From an uncultured Parafilimonas sp. (lineage in GTDB: Bacteria; Bacteroidota; Bacteroidia; Chitinophagales; Chitinophagaceae): 64,000 bases of DNA. Shown here one piece after another: positions 24,720 to 33,117 of the stretch. Where the stretch lies: positions 1 through 64,000 of the forward strand of contig CAIRZB010000007.1 in assembly GCA_903882935.1 (NCBI GenBank), read 5' to 3'. Positions within the stretch are counted from its first letter, which is position 1. Every line of letters starts with the position of its first letter. The position numbers and the translations under genes were made by a program. Below the pieces are notes generated by a model, which was given only the letters and a program-made list of their open reading frames with translations, was not told the DNA's origin and did no database searches.

Positions 24720-26372
24720 ATGGATTTTAAAAATTTCCAAGTCCCTTTTCAAATTAACGAACAGTACGCTAAAAAGGTTGCTTATTTTTCAATGGAATTT
24801 GCCGTACACCAGCCGCTAAAAATTTACAGCGGTGGCTTGGGCTTTCTATCTGGTTCGCACATGCGCAGTGCTTACGAATTGAAGCAAAACCTTATAGGCA
24901 TAGGTATATTATGGAAATACGGTTATTACGACCAGGCCCGTAACCAAGACCAAACGTTACAGGTTACCTGGATGGAAAAAATGGCCACTTTTTTAGAAGA
25001 CACGGGCATAAAATTTCAGATACCTATACACGACCACCCTGTTTGGGTAAAGGCATATTACCTTAACCCCGAAACGTTTAATACGGCGCCGCTTTTCTTC
25101 CTTTCAACTGATTTGCCCGAGAACGATTATGTTTCGCAAACTATTACCCACCGTTTATACGATGCCAACGTTGCCACCAAGGTAGCACAGTTTATATTGC
25201 TGGGTGTTGGCGGTGCAAAACTGGTAGATGAGCTTAACTTTTCACCAGAGCTGTACCATTTGAATGAGGCACACGCTATTTCTTCCGCGTTTTACCTGCT
25301 GAAGAAATTTAAGAGCATTGACATGGTGCGCCAGCATTTGGTGTTTACGACCCATACGCCAGAAGAGGCCGGCAACGAAAAACATGATATTTACTTGTGC
25401 CATAAAATGAGCTATTTCTGCGGCCTGAGTATAGACGAGGTACGCAAGTTAACCGGCACCAGAGACGATCAATTTAACCACTCGCTTGCTGCACTGCGCT
25501 TTGCAAAACTGGCCAACGGCGTTTCGCAACTGCATGGGCATGTTTCCCGCGAAATGTGGGGTAAATACGACGGTATTTGCAACATTATCTCTATTACCAA
25601 CGCACAAAACTGGCGTTATTGGGCCGACAAGCAATTGTACAAGGCCATGGAAGAGGGTAACGACTGGGCATTTGACGACCGCAAAAACTACTTGAAGAAA
25701 AGGGCGTTTGAAACCGTAGCCGACCAAACTGGCAAATTGTTTAACCCAAGCACATTTACCATTGTGTGGGCACGCCGTTTTGCCGGCTATAAACGTGCCG
25801 ACATGCTTACTTGGCAACTGGACCGATTTAACGCCCTGTTGAGCAACGCCAAATACCCCGTGCAAATTATTTGGGCCGGCAAACCTTATCCGCTTGACTA
25901 CCCCGCTATTTCGCAGTTTAACAACTTGGTGCATTTAAGCAAAAACTATAAAAACGTGGCAGTGCTTACCGGGTACGAACTGGCACTTAGCAAACGTTTA
26001 AAGCAAGCCTCAGATATTTGGCTTAACAACCCACGGGTGCCTCGCGAGGCCTCCGGCACCAGCGGTATGACTGCGGCTATGAACGGATCGGTGAATTTTT
26101 CAACCGACGACGGATGGATACCAGAGTTTATTAACCATGGCCATAACGGCTTTGTGGTACCTAAGGCTGATTATGAGAGCATGAATACCCAGCAGCAGGA
26201 CGACTATGACTTGAATAAGTTGTATGAAATATTGGAACAAGAAATTCTGCCGTTATATTACGACTCATACGACACCTGGAGGCAAATAATTAAAAACGGC
26301 ATGCGTGACGTACGCTTTCAATTTGACAGCAACAGGATGGCCAACGAGTATTACGAATTGCTGTACAAATAA
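24720..26372 (+). CDS. glgP: Alpha-glucan phosphorylase homologue (GT35-like), PLP lysine replaced
   Basis: Glycogen phosphorylases release glucose-1-phosphate from alpha-1,4-glucans. This is a short form of 550 residues (the classical enzymes have about 800-850) with the family marks EFAVHQPLKIYSGGLGFLSG at 27-46, FTTHTPEEAGNEKH near 209, RRFAGYKRADM near 355 and PREASGTSGM at 441-450. In the classical enzymes the following residue is the lysine that binds pyridoxal phosphate; here it is Thr 451. So it may be a PLP-independent glucosyltransferase or a phosphorylase with different chemistry. It stands alone with its own terminator. Confidence 0.8.
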   Translation: MDFKNFQVPFQINEQYAKKVAYFSMEFAVHQPLKIYSGGLGFLSGSHMRSAYELKQNLIGIGILWKYGYYDQARNQDQTLQVTWMEKMATFLEDTGIKFQIPIHDHPVWVKAYYLNPETFNTAPLFFLSTDLPENDYVSQTITHRLYDANVATKVAQFILLGVGGAKLVDELNFSPELYHLNEAHAISSAFYLLKKFKSIDMVRQHLVFTTHTPEEAGNEKHDIYLCHKMSYFCGLSIDEVRKLTGTRDDQFNHSLAALRFAKLANGVSQLHGHVSREMWGKYDGICNIISITNAQNWRYWADKQLYKAMEEGNDWAFDDRKNYLKKRAFETVADQTGKLFNPSTFTIVWARRFAGYKRADMLTWQLDRFNALLSNAKYPVQIIWAGKPYPLDYPAISQFNNLVHLSKNYKNVAVLTGYELALSKRLKQASDIWLNNPRVPREASGTSGMTAAMNGSVNFSTDDGWIPEFINHGHNGFVVPKADYESMNTQQQDDYDLNKLYEILEQEILPLYYDSYDTWRQIIKNGMRDVRFQFDSNRMANEYYELLYK

Positions 26373-26396
26373 GGAAATAGAGTTAATAGTGTGTAT

Positions 26397-26431
26397 AATC
26401 CCGCTTGTAACAACAAGCGGGATTATTTTTT
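26397..26431 (+). terminator. Terminator of the glucan phosphorylase gene
   Basis: A perfect 12-base-pair stem (AATCCCGCTTGT/ACAAGCGGGATT) with an AACA loop is followed by a run of seven T, 24 bases after the stop. Confidence 0.82.
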
Positions 26432-26497
26432 TGAACAAGATGCTAAGTTAACTGTAGAGTTGGAAAATATATATTAGCAAATTGTAGCACTGCAAGC

Positions 26498-27205
26498 CTA
26501 ATGGCAAATAATGGCTTGACTTGGGTTTTTGCCAATATAGGGGCTTATATACGGTATACCCAGGTTAAGCCCCCTTAGTATTAGCAATACCCCCATGCAG
26601 CCTATAAAAACTGGCACGGCTTTGCGTAAGGCATTGCGGGTGCGCATGTTAAAATATTTTGCCCCAAAAAAGTGCAACAAAACCATTAAAGGCAACGTAC
26701 CCAAACCAAAGGCGGCCATAAACAACACACTGTTTAATACCGAACTAAAACTTAAGGTGGCCGCCAAGGTAAAATATACCATGCCGCAGGGTAACAGGCC
26801 ATTAAGCATACCGATAAGCAGGAATTTAAGCAAGCCCGACTTACCCCAAATAAATTGTATATAGCCCTGCACTTTGTAGAACAGTTGCTGTAAAAAGCCG
26901 TTACCGACATTTTTTTTAAAAAACCGTTGTTGTAAAACCACCGCCAAAACAACCGTGCCTGCCGCAATGGAAAACCACCGTTGAAAGCCAGCCAAATATA
27001 GCTGCCTGCCCAACAGGCCAAATAGCAGCCCCAGTGCTGCATAGGTTGTTATACGCCCGGTATGGTAAAGCACAATAGCCAATTTTTTAAAGGCACTGCC
27101 CAAATTGTGTAGGGGTAACGCCAAAGCAATAGGCCCGCACATGCCCACACAGTGAAAACTGCTAACAAGCCCCAGTGTAATTGCAGGTACCAATAACTGC
27201 CACAT
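26498..27205 (-). CDS. Sulfite exporter TauE/SafE family protein of the cbb3 operon
   Basis: The 235 residues have about six membrane segments and begin with PAITLGLVSSFHCVGMCGPI, the Cys-containing motif of the small TauE/SafE/DsbD-like proteins encoded with cbb3 oxidases. In that place (CcoS/FixI neighbourhood) they are thought to help copper or heme-protein maturation. Its ATG follows the FixH stop by two bases. It is the last gene of the seven-gene operon. Confidence 0.85.
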   Translation of the reverse strand: MWQLLVPAITLGLVSSFHCVGMCGPIALALPLHNLGSAFKKLAIVLYHTGRITTYAALGLLFGLLGRQLYLAGFQRWFSIAAGTVVLAVVLQQRFFKKNVGNGFLQQLFYKVQGYIQFIWGKSGLLKFLLIGMLNGLLPCGMVYFTLAATLSFSSVLNSVLFMAAFGLGTLPLMVLLHFFGAKYFNMRTRNALRKAVPVFIGCMGVLLILRGLNLGIPYISPYIGKNPSQAIICH

Positions 27206-27207
27206 AC

Positions 27208-27645
27208 TTAAATTTTAAATGCCTGCTCGTTGTAGTAATGCTTATTGCCCGCCTGCCAGGTAATTTTTACCCTATAGCTGCCCGGTGCCAGTTGTTTTGC
27301 CGCTATAATTTGTGTGGCATCGCCAGTTTGCAGGCTAATTTTTTTGTCGTTGCCAGCGTTAGATGCGCAGTAAAAAAACACCGTGCCGGTTACCTGTTGC
27401 AGCTTCATTTCATCGGGCAGATGCACAATAACGTCAGTTCCGTTTTTTTGTAAGGTAACGCCGCTGCGTAGCCCATTGGCGTTTTGTGTACCGTCAATTA
27501 CCTGCTGGTATACCAGCTCATCTTTATAATACTCACTTGTAACCAGGTTTACCGGCACCATGCTGCACCGGTAAACCATGTATAAAATTAAGCAGGCGAA
27601 TACTGAAAACACCAGCGTTAATTTAGTACCCCAACTTATTTTCAT
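27208..27645 (-). CDS. fixH: FixH/CcoH family cbb3 oxidase assembly protein
   Basis: The 145 residues have one N-terminal membrane segment (about 7-25, KLTLVFSVFACLILYMVYR) and a periplasmic beta domain, as in FixH, an assembly factor for cbb3 oxidase. The YYKDELVYQQ segment just after the membrane is a family mark. It lies 18 bases after ccoG and two bases before the SafE gene. Confidence 0.85.
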   Translation of the reverse strand: MKISWGTKLTLVFSVFACLILYMVYRCSMVPVNLVTSEYYKDELVYQQVIDGTQNANGLRSGVTLQKNGTDVIVHLPDEMKLQQVTGTVFFYCASNAGNDKKISLQTGDATQIIAAKQLAPGSYRVKITWQAGNKHYYNEQAFKI

Positions 27646-27663
27646 ATAATTATTTTTAACGTG

Positions 27664-29079
27664 TTAAAACGGACCTAGGAAATTTGTTTGTAGCACGGCA
27701 ATTTTTCGGCTGCCTTGGTACAAACCTAGCTTAATGCTGTTTTTATGTTTGGTAACAGCCTGCCTCGGCAGCACCACAAAAAAAGTTCCCGAACTTTCGT
27801 CCTCTTTCTTAACGGCAATAGTTTTGTCGCCCACAATCTCCACCGTGCCGCCTTCCTCTTCCACCTTTACGGTAAGGGGTATGTCGTAAATGGTCTTATT
27901 GGCAATTTTTATATTGTACAGGTTCGATAAGCTGTCTGCCCCGCGCTCCTGGTACAACTGCCCCGGTGTACGCATAATGGTGGCATCCACATCTTTTCTG
28001 GTAATCAACAAGGCAGCCAGTATCAATACCAACAAGCAAAGCAGGCCGGTGTACAACTTCATTCGGGTGGAGTAATGCAACTTTTCGTTGTTTTTAATCC
28101 CCTTCTCTGAGGCGTAGCGAATCAACCCTTTTGCCCTTCCAACTTTCTCCATCATGTGGTCGCAGGCATCAATGCAGGCGGTGCAACCCACACATTCCAT
28201 TTGTGTGCCATTGCGTATGTCAATAGCCGTTGGGCAAACTTTTACACATTGAAAACAATCAATACAATCGCCCAGCTCGTTATCTGTTTTGGTGAATTTC
28301 CCCCTAGGCTCACCGCGTTTGTAATCGTAGGCAACTATCATGGAGTTGTTGTCAAGCAACACGCTTTGCAGGCGGCCGTATGGGCAAACAACCGTGCAAA
28401 CCTGCTCCCTAAAAAAAGCATACACCCCGTAAAAAACGCTGGAGAAAATGGTGATGGAAAGCAGGCCTGCAACATGCTCGTGCAGCGGCCCGGTAATAAT
28501 TTTCCATAGGTCTTTTACGCCAATGATGTACGAAAGAAACAGGTTGGCAATTAAAAAAGAGATAGCGAAAAATATAAGGTGTTTCGCCACACGCTTGGCT
28601 ATTTTCTCGGTTGTCCAAGGTGCGTTTTTTAGCAGTTTTTGGGCTGGCCCGTCACCGTCAATCCAAAACTCAATTTTACGAAAAAGCATTTCCATAAAAA
28701 TGGTTTGGGGGCAAACCCACCCGCAAAACAACCTGCCAAACGCAGCGGTAAACAGTACGATAAACACCACAAAGGTTACCATGGTTAGGCCGAAAATAAA
28801 AAAGTCTTGCGGCCAAAACACCTTGCCGAAAATGATAAACCTTGCGGATGGGATGTTAAAAAGAAACAGCGGCCTGCCATCCACATAAATAAATGGCAGG
28901 GTAATCAAGATGGCAAAAAAAACCAGGCTCACCAAGGTACGAATGTTATAAAACTTACCGTGGGGTTTGTGGGCAAAAACCCATTTTCGCTTGCCTGTGG
29001 CATCCACCGTTGCCAGCCTGTCTCTAAAACTCACTTCATCTCCGCCGGTAATACTGCTTTTTTCTGCCATAGTTACCAC
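27664..29079 (-). CDS. ccoG: Cytochrome c oxidase accessory protein CcoG
   Basis: CcoG (RdxA/FixG) is a membrane-bound iron-sulfur protein that reduces Cu(II) for cbb3 oxidase assembly. The 471 residues show the membrane region with CGWVCPQTIFMEMLFRKIE near 118 and VCTVVCPYGRLQ, followed by two 4Fe-4S clusters (CIDCFQCVKVCP and CVGCTACIDACD) at about 270-305, and a periplasmic C-terminal domain. An in-frame ATG at 29070 is a possible start. It follows ccoP by only three bases. Confidence 0.93.
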   Translation of the reverse strand: MVTMAEKSSITGGDEVSFRDRLATVDATGKRKWVFAHKPHGKFYNIRTLVSLVFFAILITLPFIYVDGRPLFLFNIPSARFIIFGKVFWPQDFFIFGLTMVTFVVFIVLFTAAFGRLFCGWVCPQTIFMEMLFRKIEFWIDGDGPAQKLLKNAPWTTEKIAKRVAKHLIFFAISFLIANLFLSYIIGVKDLWKIITGPLHEHVAGLLSITIFSSVFYGVYAFFREQVCTVVCPYGRLQSVLLDNNSMIVAYDYKRGEPRGKFTKTDNELGDCIDCFQCVKVCPTAIDIRNGTQMECVGCTACIDACDHMMEKVGRAKGLIRYASEKGIKNNEKLHYSTRMKLYTGLLCLLVLILAALLITRKDVDATIMRTPGQLYQERGADSLSNLYNIKIANKTIYDIPLTVKVEEEGGTVEIVGDKTIAVKKEDESSGTFFVVLPRQAVTKHKNSIKLGLYQGSRKIAVLQTNFLGPF

Positions 29080-29082
29080 CTT

Positions 29083-30267
29083 TTAAGAGGCCTTTTTAGT
29101 TTTTGTTGAATCTGTTGTTGCCGGGGCGGCGTTGCCTGCCTCGGTGTACAACGTACCCTGCGGTGCTTTTGCGTTTGCGGGGTTTGTGCCGCGTAACGAT
29201 TTTACATAGCTGGCTATCTGCGCAAGTTGCACTGGCGAAAAATCATCTTTCCAGCTCTTCATGCCCTTGTCGGCCCAGCCATATTTTAGTGTCTTGAATA
29301 TATCCTGTATGCTGCCGCCATGTATCCAGTAATCGTCGGTAAGGTTCGGCCCTACAATGCCCTCACCATTTTTGCCATGGCAGGGGAAACAGGACACCTG
29401 GAACACCGCTTTACCGGCTGCAATGTCAGCATCGGCCGTTAATAGCTTTACTGTTGTTTCGTCTATATTATTGGCTGATTTTTTAAGGTATTCAGTTTTT
29501 TCTATATCGGCTTGCTTTACAGAAGCTTCATACTCTTCAATGCCCGACATGGCCGTGTGTGACACATAGTGGCTATATAAGTAAACACCTGCAAATATGA
29601 TGGTGAGGAAAAACCCATACAGCCACCAAGGGGGTAACTTGTTATCAAGCTCGCGTATGCCATCGTAGTCATGGCCAAGGTCAATATTTACTTCTTGGTG
29701 TATCGGCTTTAAGGCATTAAACCTATCCCACCAAGAAAGTTCAGGCACCGACGTTTTAACCGCGGCGGTATTTGTGGCAGCCACAATGGCTTTCTTCTTT
29801 TTCTGTATACCCGCAAACACACGTAACATATACAGCAATACAGCAATAAGCAATAGCTCAACAAACACCACGCTGCAAAGCAGGTAATAGGCGGTGGATG
29901 ATATGCCGCCGAAGTTATCGGTGGCAGCGGCCGGTGCAGCCTTGTCTTGCGCAAACACCTGCACACTTAACAATAACAGCACTATAGTAGTAACCACAGG
30001 TGCAGTGCTATTTTTCTTGGCCTCTTCTGATTCTTTCTTCCATTTCTCTAAGTAAAGGCCGCCGGAACCTATTACCAGCCGCCCCATCATAAAAATTATG
30101 ATTGCCAGAAAGAGTATAATAATTACCATAAGGGTTACAAAAGGGTTGCTTAAAGATGAAGGCGGGGTAGGCCCTTCAGCCATGGCTGGCACTGCTGTTA
30201 TACATAACAGCAACAGTGGCAGCCAAATTTTACACGCTTTTTTAAAAATATTTGCTATTAACAACAT
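29083..30267 (-). CDS. ccoP: cbb3 cytochrome oxidase subunit III (CcoP), single heme
   Basis: CcoP passes electrons from cytochrome c to the oxidase. The 394 residues begin with a hydrophobic leader, then membrane segments, the conserved cbb3 N-terminal domain (NKLPPWWLYGFFLTIIFAGVY, near 210, given in part) and one heme c site, CFPCH, near 292, with a distal Met in KGMKSW. Classical CcoP carries two CxxCH sites; only one is seen here. The C-terminus is a low-complexity Ala/Thr/Lys tail. Monoheme CcoP occurs in Bacteroidota. It lies between ccoQ and ccoG. Confidence 0.9.
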   Translation of the reverse strand: MLLIANIFKKACKIWLPLLLLCITAVPAMAEGPTPPSSLSNPFVTLMVIIILFLAIIIFMMGRLVIGSGGLYLEKWKKESEEAKKNSTAPVVTTIVLLLLSVQVFAQDKAAPAAATDNFGGISSTAYYLLCSVVFVELLLIAVLLYMLRVFAGIQKKKKAIVAATNTAAVKTSVPELSWWDRFNALKPIHQEVNIDLGHDYDGIRELDNKLPPWWLYGFFLTIIFAGVYLYSHYVSHTAMSGIEEYEASVKQADIEKTEYLKKSANNIDETTVKLLTADADIAAGKAVFQVSCFPCHGKNGEGIVGPNLTDDYWIHGGSIQDIFKTLKYGWADKGMKSWKDDFSPVQLAQIASYVKSLRGTNPANAKAPQGTLYTEAGNAAPATTDSTKTKKAS

Positions 30268-30284
30268 AGTACTGTTTTTTGATG

Positions 30285-30455
30285 TTAGGAATTGTTGTTG
30301 TCAAGGGGTATGTTGCGCATTTCCTCAATCATCTTCTTGTCGGCTTTAATGGCCCAAAAAAGCATGATTAAGAATACGCTACCAAACAACCCGAAGGAGA
30401 TAAGGGCGTATATGCTAACCCCGGTTATTTTTTCTAAATAATGTACAAATGACAT
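30285..30455 (-). CDS. ccoQ: CcoQ-like small cbb3 oxidase subunit
   Basis: A 56-residue protein fills the gap between ccoNO and ccoP: MSFVHYLEKITGVSIYALIS leads into a single membrane segment (to about residue 36) and a charged tail, KADKKMIEEMRNIPLD. This matches the size, place and design of the Bacteroidota cbb3 subunit IV/CcoQ, which stabilises the complex. The stop lies 17 bases before ccoP. Confidence 0.82.
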   Translation of the reverse strand: MSFVHYLEKITGVSIYALISFGLFGSVFLIMLFWAIKADKKMIEEMRNIPLDNNNS

Positions 30456-30480
30456 TGTTTGCGTTTTATCTTTTAAAAAA

Positions 30481-32649
30481 TTAGTTTCCCATCACACCCT
30501 GCCCGCTCTGGGCGGTTTGGGTTTTAGGGGCACTTTTAATGTCCATGCCAATGCGTTGCAAATAGGCTATCAAAGCAATGATTGATTTATTGTTGATCGG
30601 TTTGCCGTTTACGCCGCTAATTTTATCGCCCTGCAGGCTGGTTACAATTTTTTGCTGTTGCAGCCTTAGGTCATCATTAGCATTGTACTCGTAGCCTTCG
30701 GCATATGGCACACCCAGCTTACGCATGGCCCAAATCATTTTGGGGGTTAACAAGGTGTCAACTTCATCTTCATACAACCAAGGGTAAGATGGCATGATGG
30801 AGCCGGGCGACATAGACTGAGGGTCCATCATGTGGTTGTAATGCCAGCTGTCGGGGTATTTGCCACCAACACGGGCAAGGTCAGGCCCTGTTCTTTTTGA
30901 ACCCCATTGAAAAGGGTGGTCGTACACAAACTCACCGGCTTTTGAGTATTCGCCATACCGGGCAACCTCATCGCGGAAGGGCCGTACCATTTGTGAGTGG
31001 CACAGGTAACAACCTTCCCTAATGTACACATCGCGGCCATGCAGTTCAAGCGGTGTGTAGGGCTTTACGCTGCTAATGGTAGGTATGTTAGATTTTACTA
31101 AAAACGTAGGTATCAACTCCACAACACCGCCAATGGCCACAGCAATAAGGCTTAACACCAGCATTTGCATAGGGCGTTTTTCAATCCAACGGTGCCAGTA
31201 TTCCTTGCTGTGGGGTACAATATTTTTTTCCAGTGCGGGTGCTTCGGCGGCCTCATCAGCCACAAAACTGCCTTGTTGCACGGTTTTAATTAAGTTGTAC
31301 ACCATTATAAAGGCACCCACCAAATACAATGCACCGCCAATGCTGCGTACGGCATACATGGGTACAATGTGGGTTACGGTTTCAAGAAACTGGAATTTTA
31401 ACTGGCCTTCCTCGGTAAAGGTTTTCCACATCATGCTTTGGGTAAAGCCAGCCCAGTACATGGGTATTACATATAGTATAATGCCAATGGTACCGGTCCA
31501 AAAATGGGTGCCTGCAAGCTTTTTGCTGTACAGGGTGGTGTTCCACATTTTTGGTATAATCCAATATAGCACGCCAAAGGTTAAAAAGCCGTTCCAGCCC
31601 AATGCGCCAACGTGCACGTGGGCAATCGTCCAGTCAGTAAAGTGCGATATGGCGTTTACGCTTTTAAGGCTCAGCATGGGGCCTTCAAAGGTTGCCATAC
31701 CGTAACAGGTAATGGCCACCACCAAAAATTTAAGCACGGGTTCTTCGCGCACCTTATCCCAGGCACCGCGTAGGGTAAACAGGCCGTTTAGCATACCGCC
31801 CCAGCTTGGTGCGATAAGCATAATAGAAAACACAACACCCAGGGATTGTGCCCAGTCTGGCAGTGCTGTGTACAGCAAATGGTGCGGGCCTGCCCATATA
31901 TAAATAAATATCAAGGCCCAAAAGTGTATAATGGAGAGCCGGTACGAGTAGATGGGCCTGTTGGCTGCTTTAGGCAGAAAATAATACATCAAACCCAAAT
32001 ATGGCGTGGTTAAAAAGAAGGCCACGGCATTGTGCCCATACCACCACTGCACCAACGCATCCTGCACGCCGGCATACATGCTGTAGCTTTTTAAAAACGA
32101 AATGGGCAGCTCCAGCGAGTTTACAATGTGCAGCATGGCCACGGTAACCCAGGTGGCTATATAAAACCAAATGGCCACATAAATATGGCTTTCCCTGCGT
32201 TTAAGTATGGTGCCAAACATGTTTATGCCAAAAACAACCCAAACAAGGGCAATGGCAATATCTATTGGCCACTCAAGCTCGGCGTATTCCTTGCCCGACG
32301 TGTGCCCCGTCCACAGGGTTAAGGCACCGGCCACAATAATAAGCTGCCAACCCCAAAAATGTATTTTGCTCAGTAAGTCGCTGAACATCCTTGTTTTGCA
32401 AAGCCGCTGCAGCGAGTAATAAATACCCATGAAAATGCCGTTGCCCACAAACGCAAAAATTACGGCATTGGTGTGTACCGGCCGCATTCTGCCAAAAGTG
32501 GTGGGGGCAAAGCCAAGGTTAATGCTGGGGTAATAAAGGGCAATGGCTATCCAAAGGCCGGCCAGCATGCCCACTATGCCCCAAAGCAAAACAGCGTAGG
32601 CAAACATTTTAACTGTTTTGTTGTCGTAATAAAATTTTTCTACCTGCAT
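30481..32649 (-). CDS. ccoNO: cbb3 cytochrome oxidase fused subunits I and II (CcoN-CcoO)
   Basis: The 722 residues join the catalytic heme-copper subunit CcoN (1 to about 480) with the monoheme subunit CcoO (from about 500). CcoN shows the histidines of the heme b and copper site (GHNAVAFFLTT near 205, FIYIWAGPHHLLYTALPDW near 252, HVHVGALGWNG near 345). CcoO has a membrane anchor (MLVLSLIAVAIGGVVELIP), ELHGRDVYIREGCYLCHSQM with heme site CYLCH near 548, and a distal Met. The complex reduces O2 with high affinity under microaerobic conditions. The fusion is a Bacteroidota feature. It follows ccoS by 22 bases. Confidence 0.95.
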   Translation of the reverse strand: MQVEKFYYDNKTVKMFAYAVLLWGIVGMLAGLWIAIALYYPSINLGFAPTTFGRMRPVHTNAVIFAFVGNGIFMGIYYSLQRLCKTRMFSDLLSKIHFWGWQLIIVAGALTLWTGHTSGKEYAELEWPIDIAIALVWVVFGINMFGTILKRRESHIYVAIWFYIATWVTVAMLHIVNSLELPISFLKSYSMYAGVQDALVQWWYGHNAVAFFLTTPYLGLMYYFLPKAANRPIYSYRLSIIHFWALIFIYIWAGPHHLLYTALPDWAQSLGVVFSIMLIAPSWGGMLNGLFTLRGAWDKVREEPVLKFLVVAITCYGMATFEGPMLSLKSVNAISHFTDWTIAHVHVGALGWNGFLTFGVLYWIIPKMWNTTLYSKKLAGTHFWTGTIGIILYVIPMYWAGFTQSMMWKTFTEEGQLKFQFLETVTHIVPMYAVRSIGGALYLVGAFIMVYNLIKTVQQGSFVADEAAEAPALEKNIVPHSKEYWHRWIEKRPMQMLVLSLIAVAIGGVVELIPTFLVKSNIPTISSVKPYTPLELHGRDVYIREGCYLCHSQMVRPFRDEVARYGEYSKAGEFVYDHPFQWGSKRTGPDLARVGGKYPDSWHYNHMMDPQSMSPGSIMPSYPWLYEDEVDTLLTPKMIWAMRKLGVPYAEGYEYNANDDLRLQQQKIVTSLQGDKISGVNGKPINNKSIIALIAYLQRIGMDIKSAPKTQTAQSGQGVMGN

Positions 32650-32671
32650 AGTAAATACTGTTTAGGAAATT

Positions 32672-32839
32672 TTAGTTGTTAGAAGGATCTGTATGTGAAG
32701 GTTTGTCGTCAAAAAGAATACGGTTGGCAGGCGAAAACTCATCATCAAACTGGTGATGTTTAACGCTCCATAAAAATGCCGCAAGAAATGTTGAGGCAAC
32801 AAGTATGCTCGCAATTAGTAAAAGAATCATTACACCCAT
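32672..32839 (-). CDS. ccoS: cbb3 oxidase assembly protein CcoS
   Basis: The ATG at 32839 gives 55 residues; an open frame reaches further upstream but MGVMILLLIASILVASTFLA is the normal start. One membrane segment is followed by FLWSVKHHQFDDE, the typical CcoS motif. CcoS is needed to insert cofactors into cbb3 oxidase. It is the first gene of the operon; the copper ATPase CcoI that often precedes it is not in the window. Confidence 0.88.
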   Translation of the reverse strand: MGVMILLLIASILVASTFLAAFLWSVKHHQFDDEFSPANRILFDDKPSHTDPSNN

Positions 32840-32886
32840 GAGTGTTATATTTTCGGTAAAAATATTATGCCACACCTGCGTGGAAA

Positions 32887-32900
32887 TTGATAACACTCAA
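32887..32900. promoter_or_regulatory. FNR/CRP-like binding site upstream of the cbb3 operon
   Basis: TTGATAACACTCAA matches the FNR consensus TTGATnnnnATCAA at nine of ten defined bases and is 47 bases before the ccoS start. Control of cbb3 operons by an oxygen-sensing FNR-type regulator is well known, so this fits. The regulator is not in the window. Confidence 0.5.
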
Positions 32901-32907
32901 TGGATAA

Positions 32908-32923
32908 CATGATAATTATCATG
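32908..32923. promoter_or_regulatory. Perfect 16-base palindrome upstream of the cbb3 operon
   Basis: CATGATAATTATCATG is fully self-complementary, eight bases beyond the FNR-like site and at the centre of the divergent region with the hexosaminidase gene. It could be a second regulator site. The 278-base region shows no further gene. Confidence 0.45.
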
Positions 32924-33117
32924 CAAATAAATTTGGTTCGAGTGACTTTTTTTAGGGGGTATCCCATTCAAAGGTGCTTGATGCTGTAGTATTAGGACTG
33001 TGCAAATAATTTGCAGAAAGAAAATATAAACAATTGCACATTTTGTAATGCAGCCAGAAAATTGCCTAATTTTCGCCCTCTAATTTTCATCTTCATTTTA
33101 CAAAGCGAGGCTGTGTT

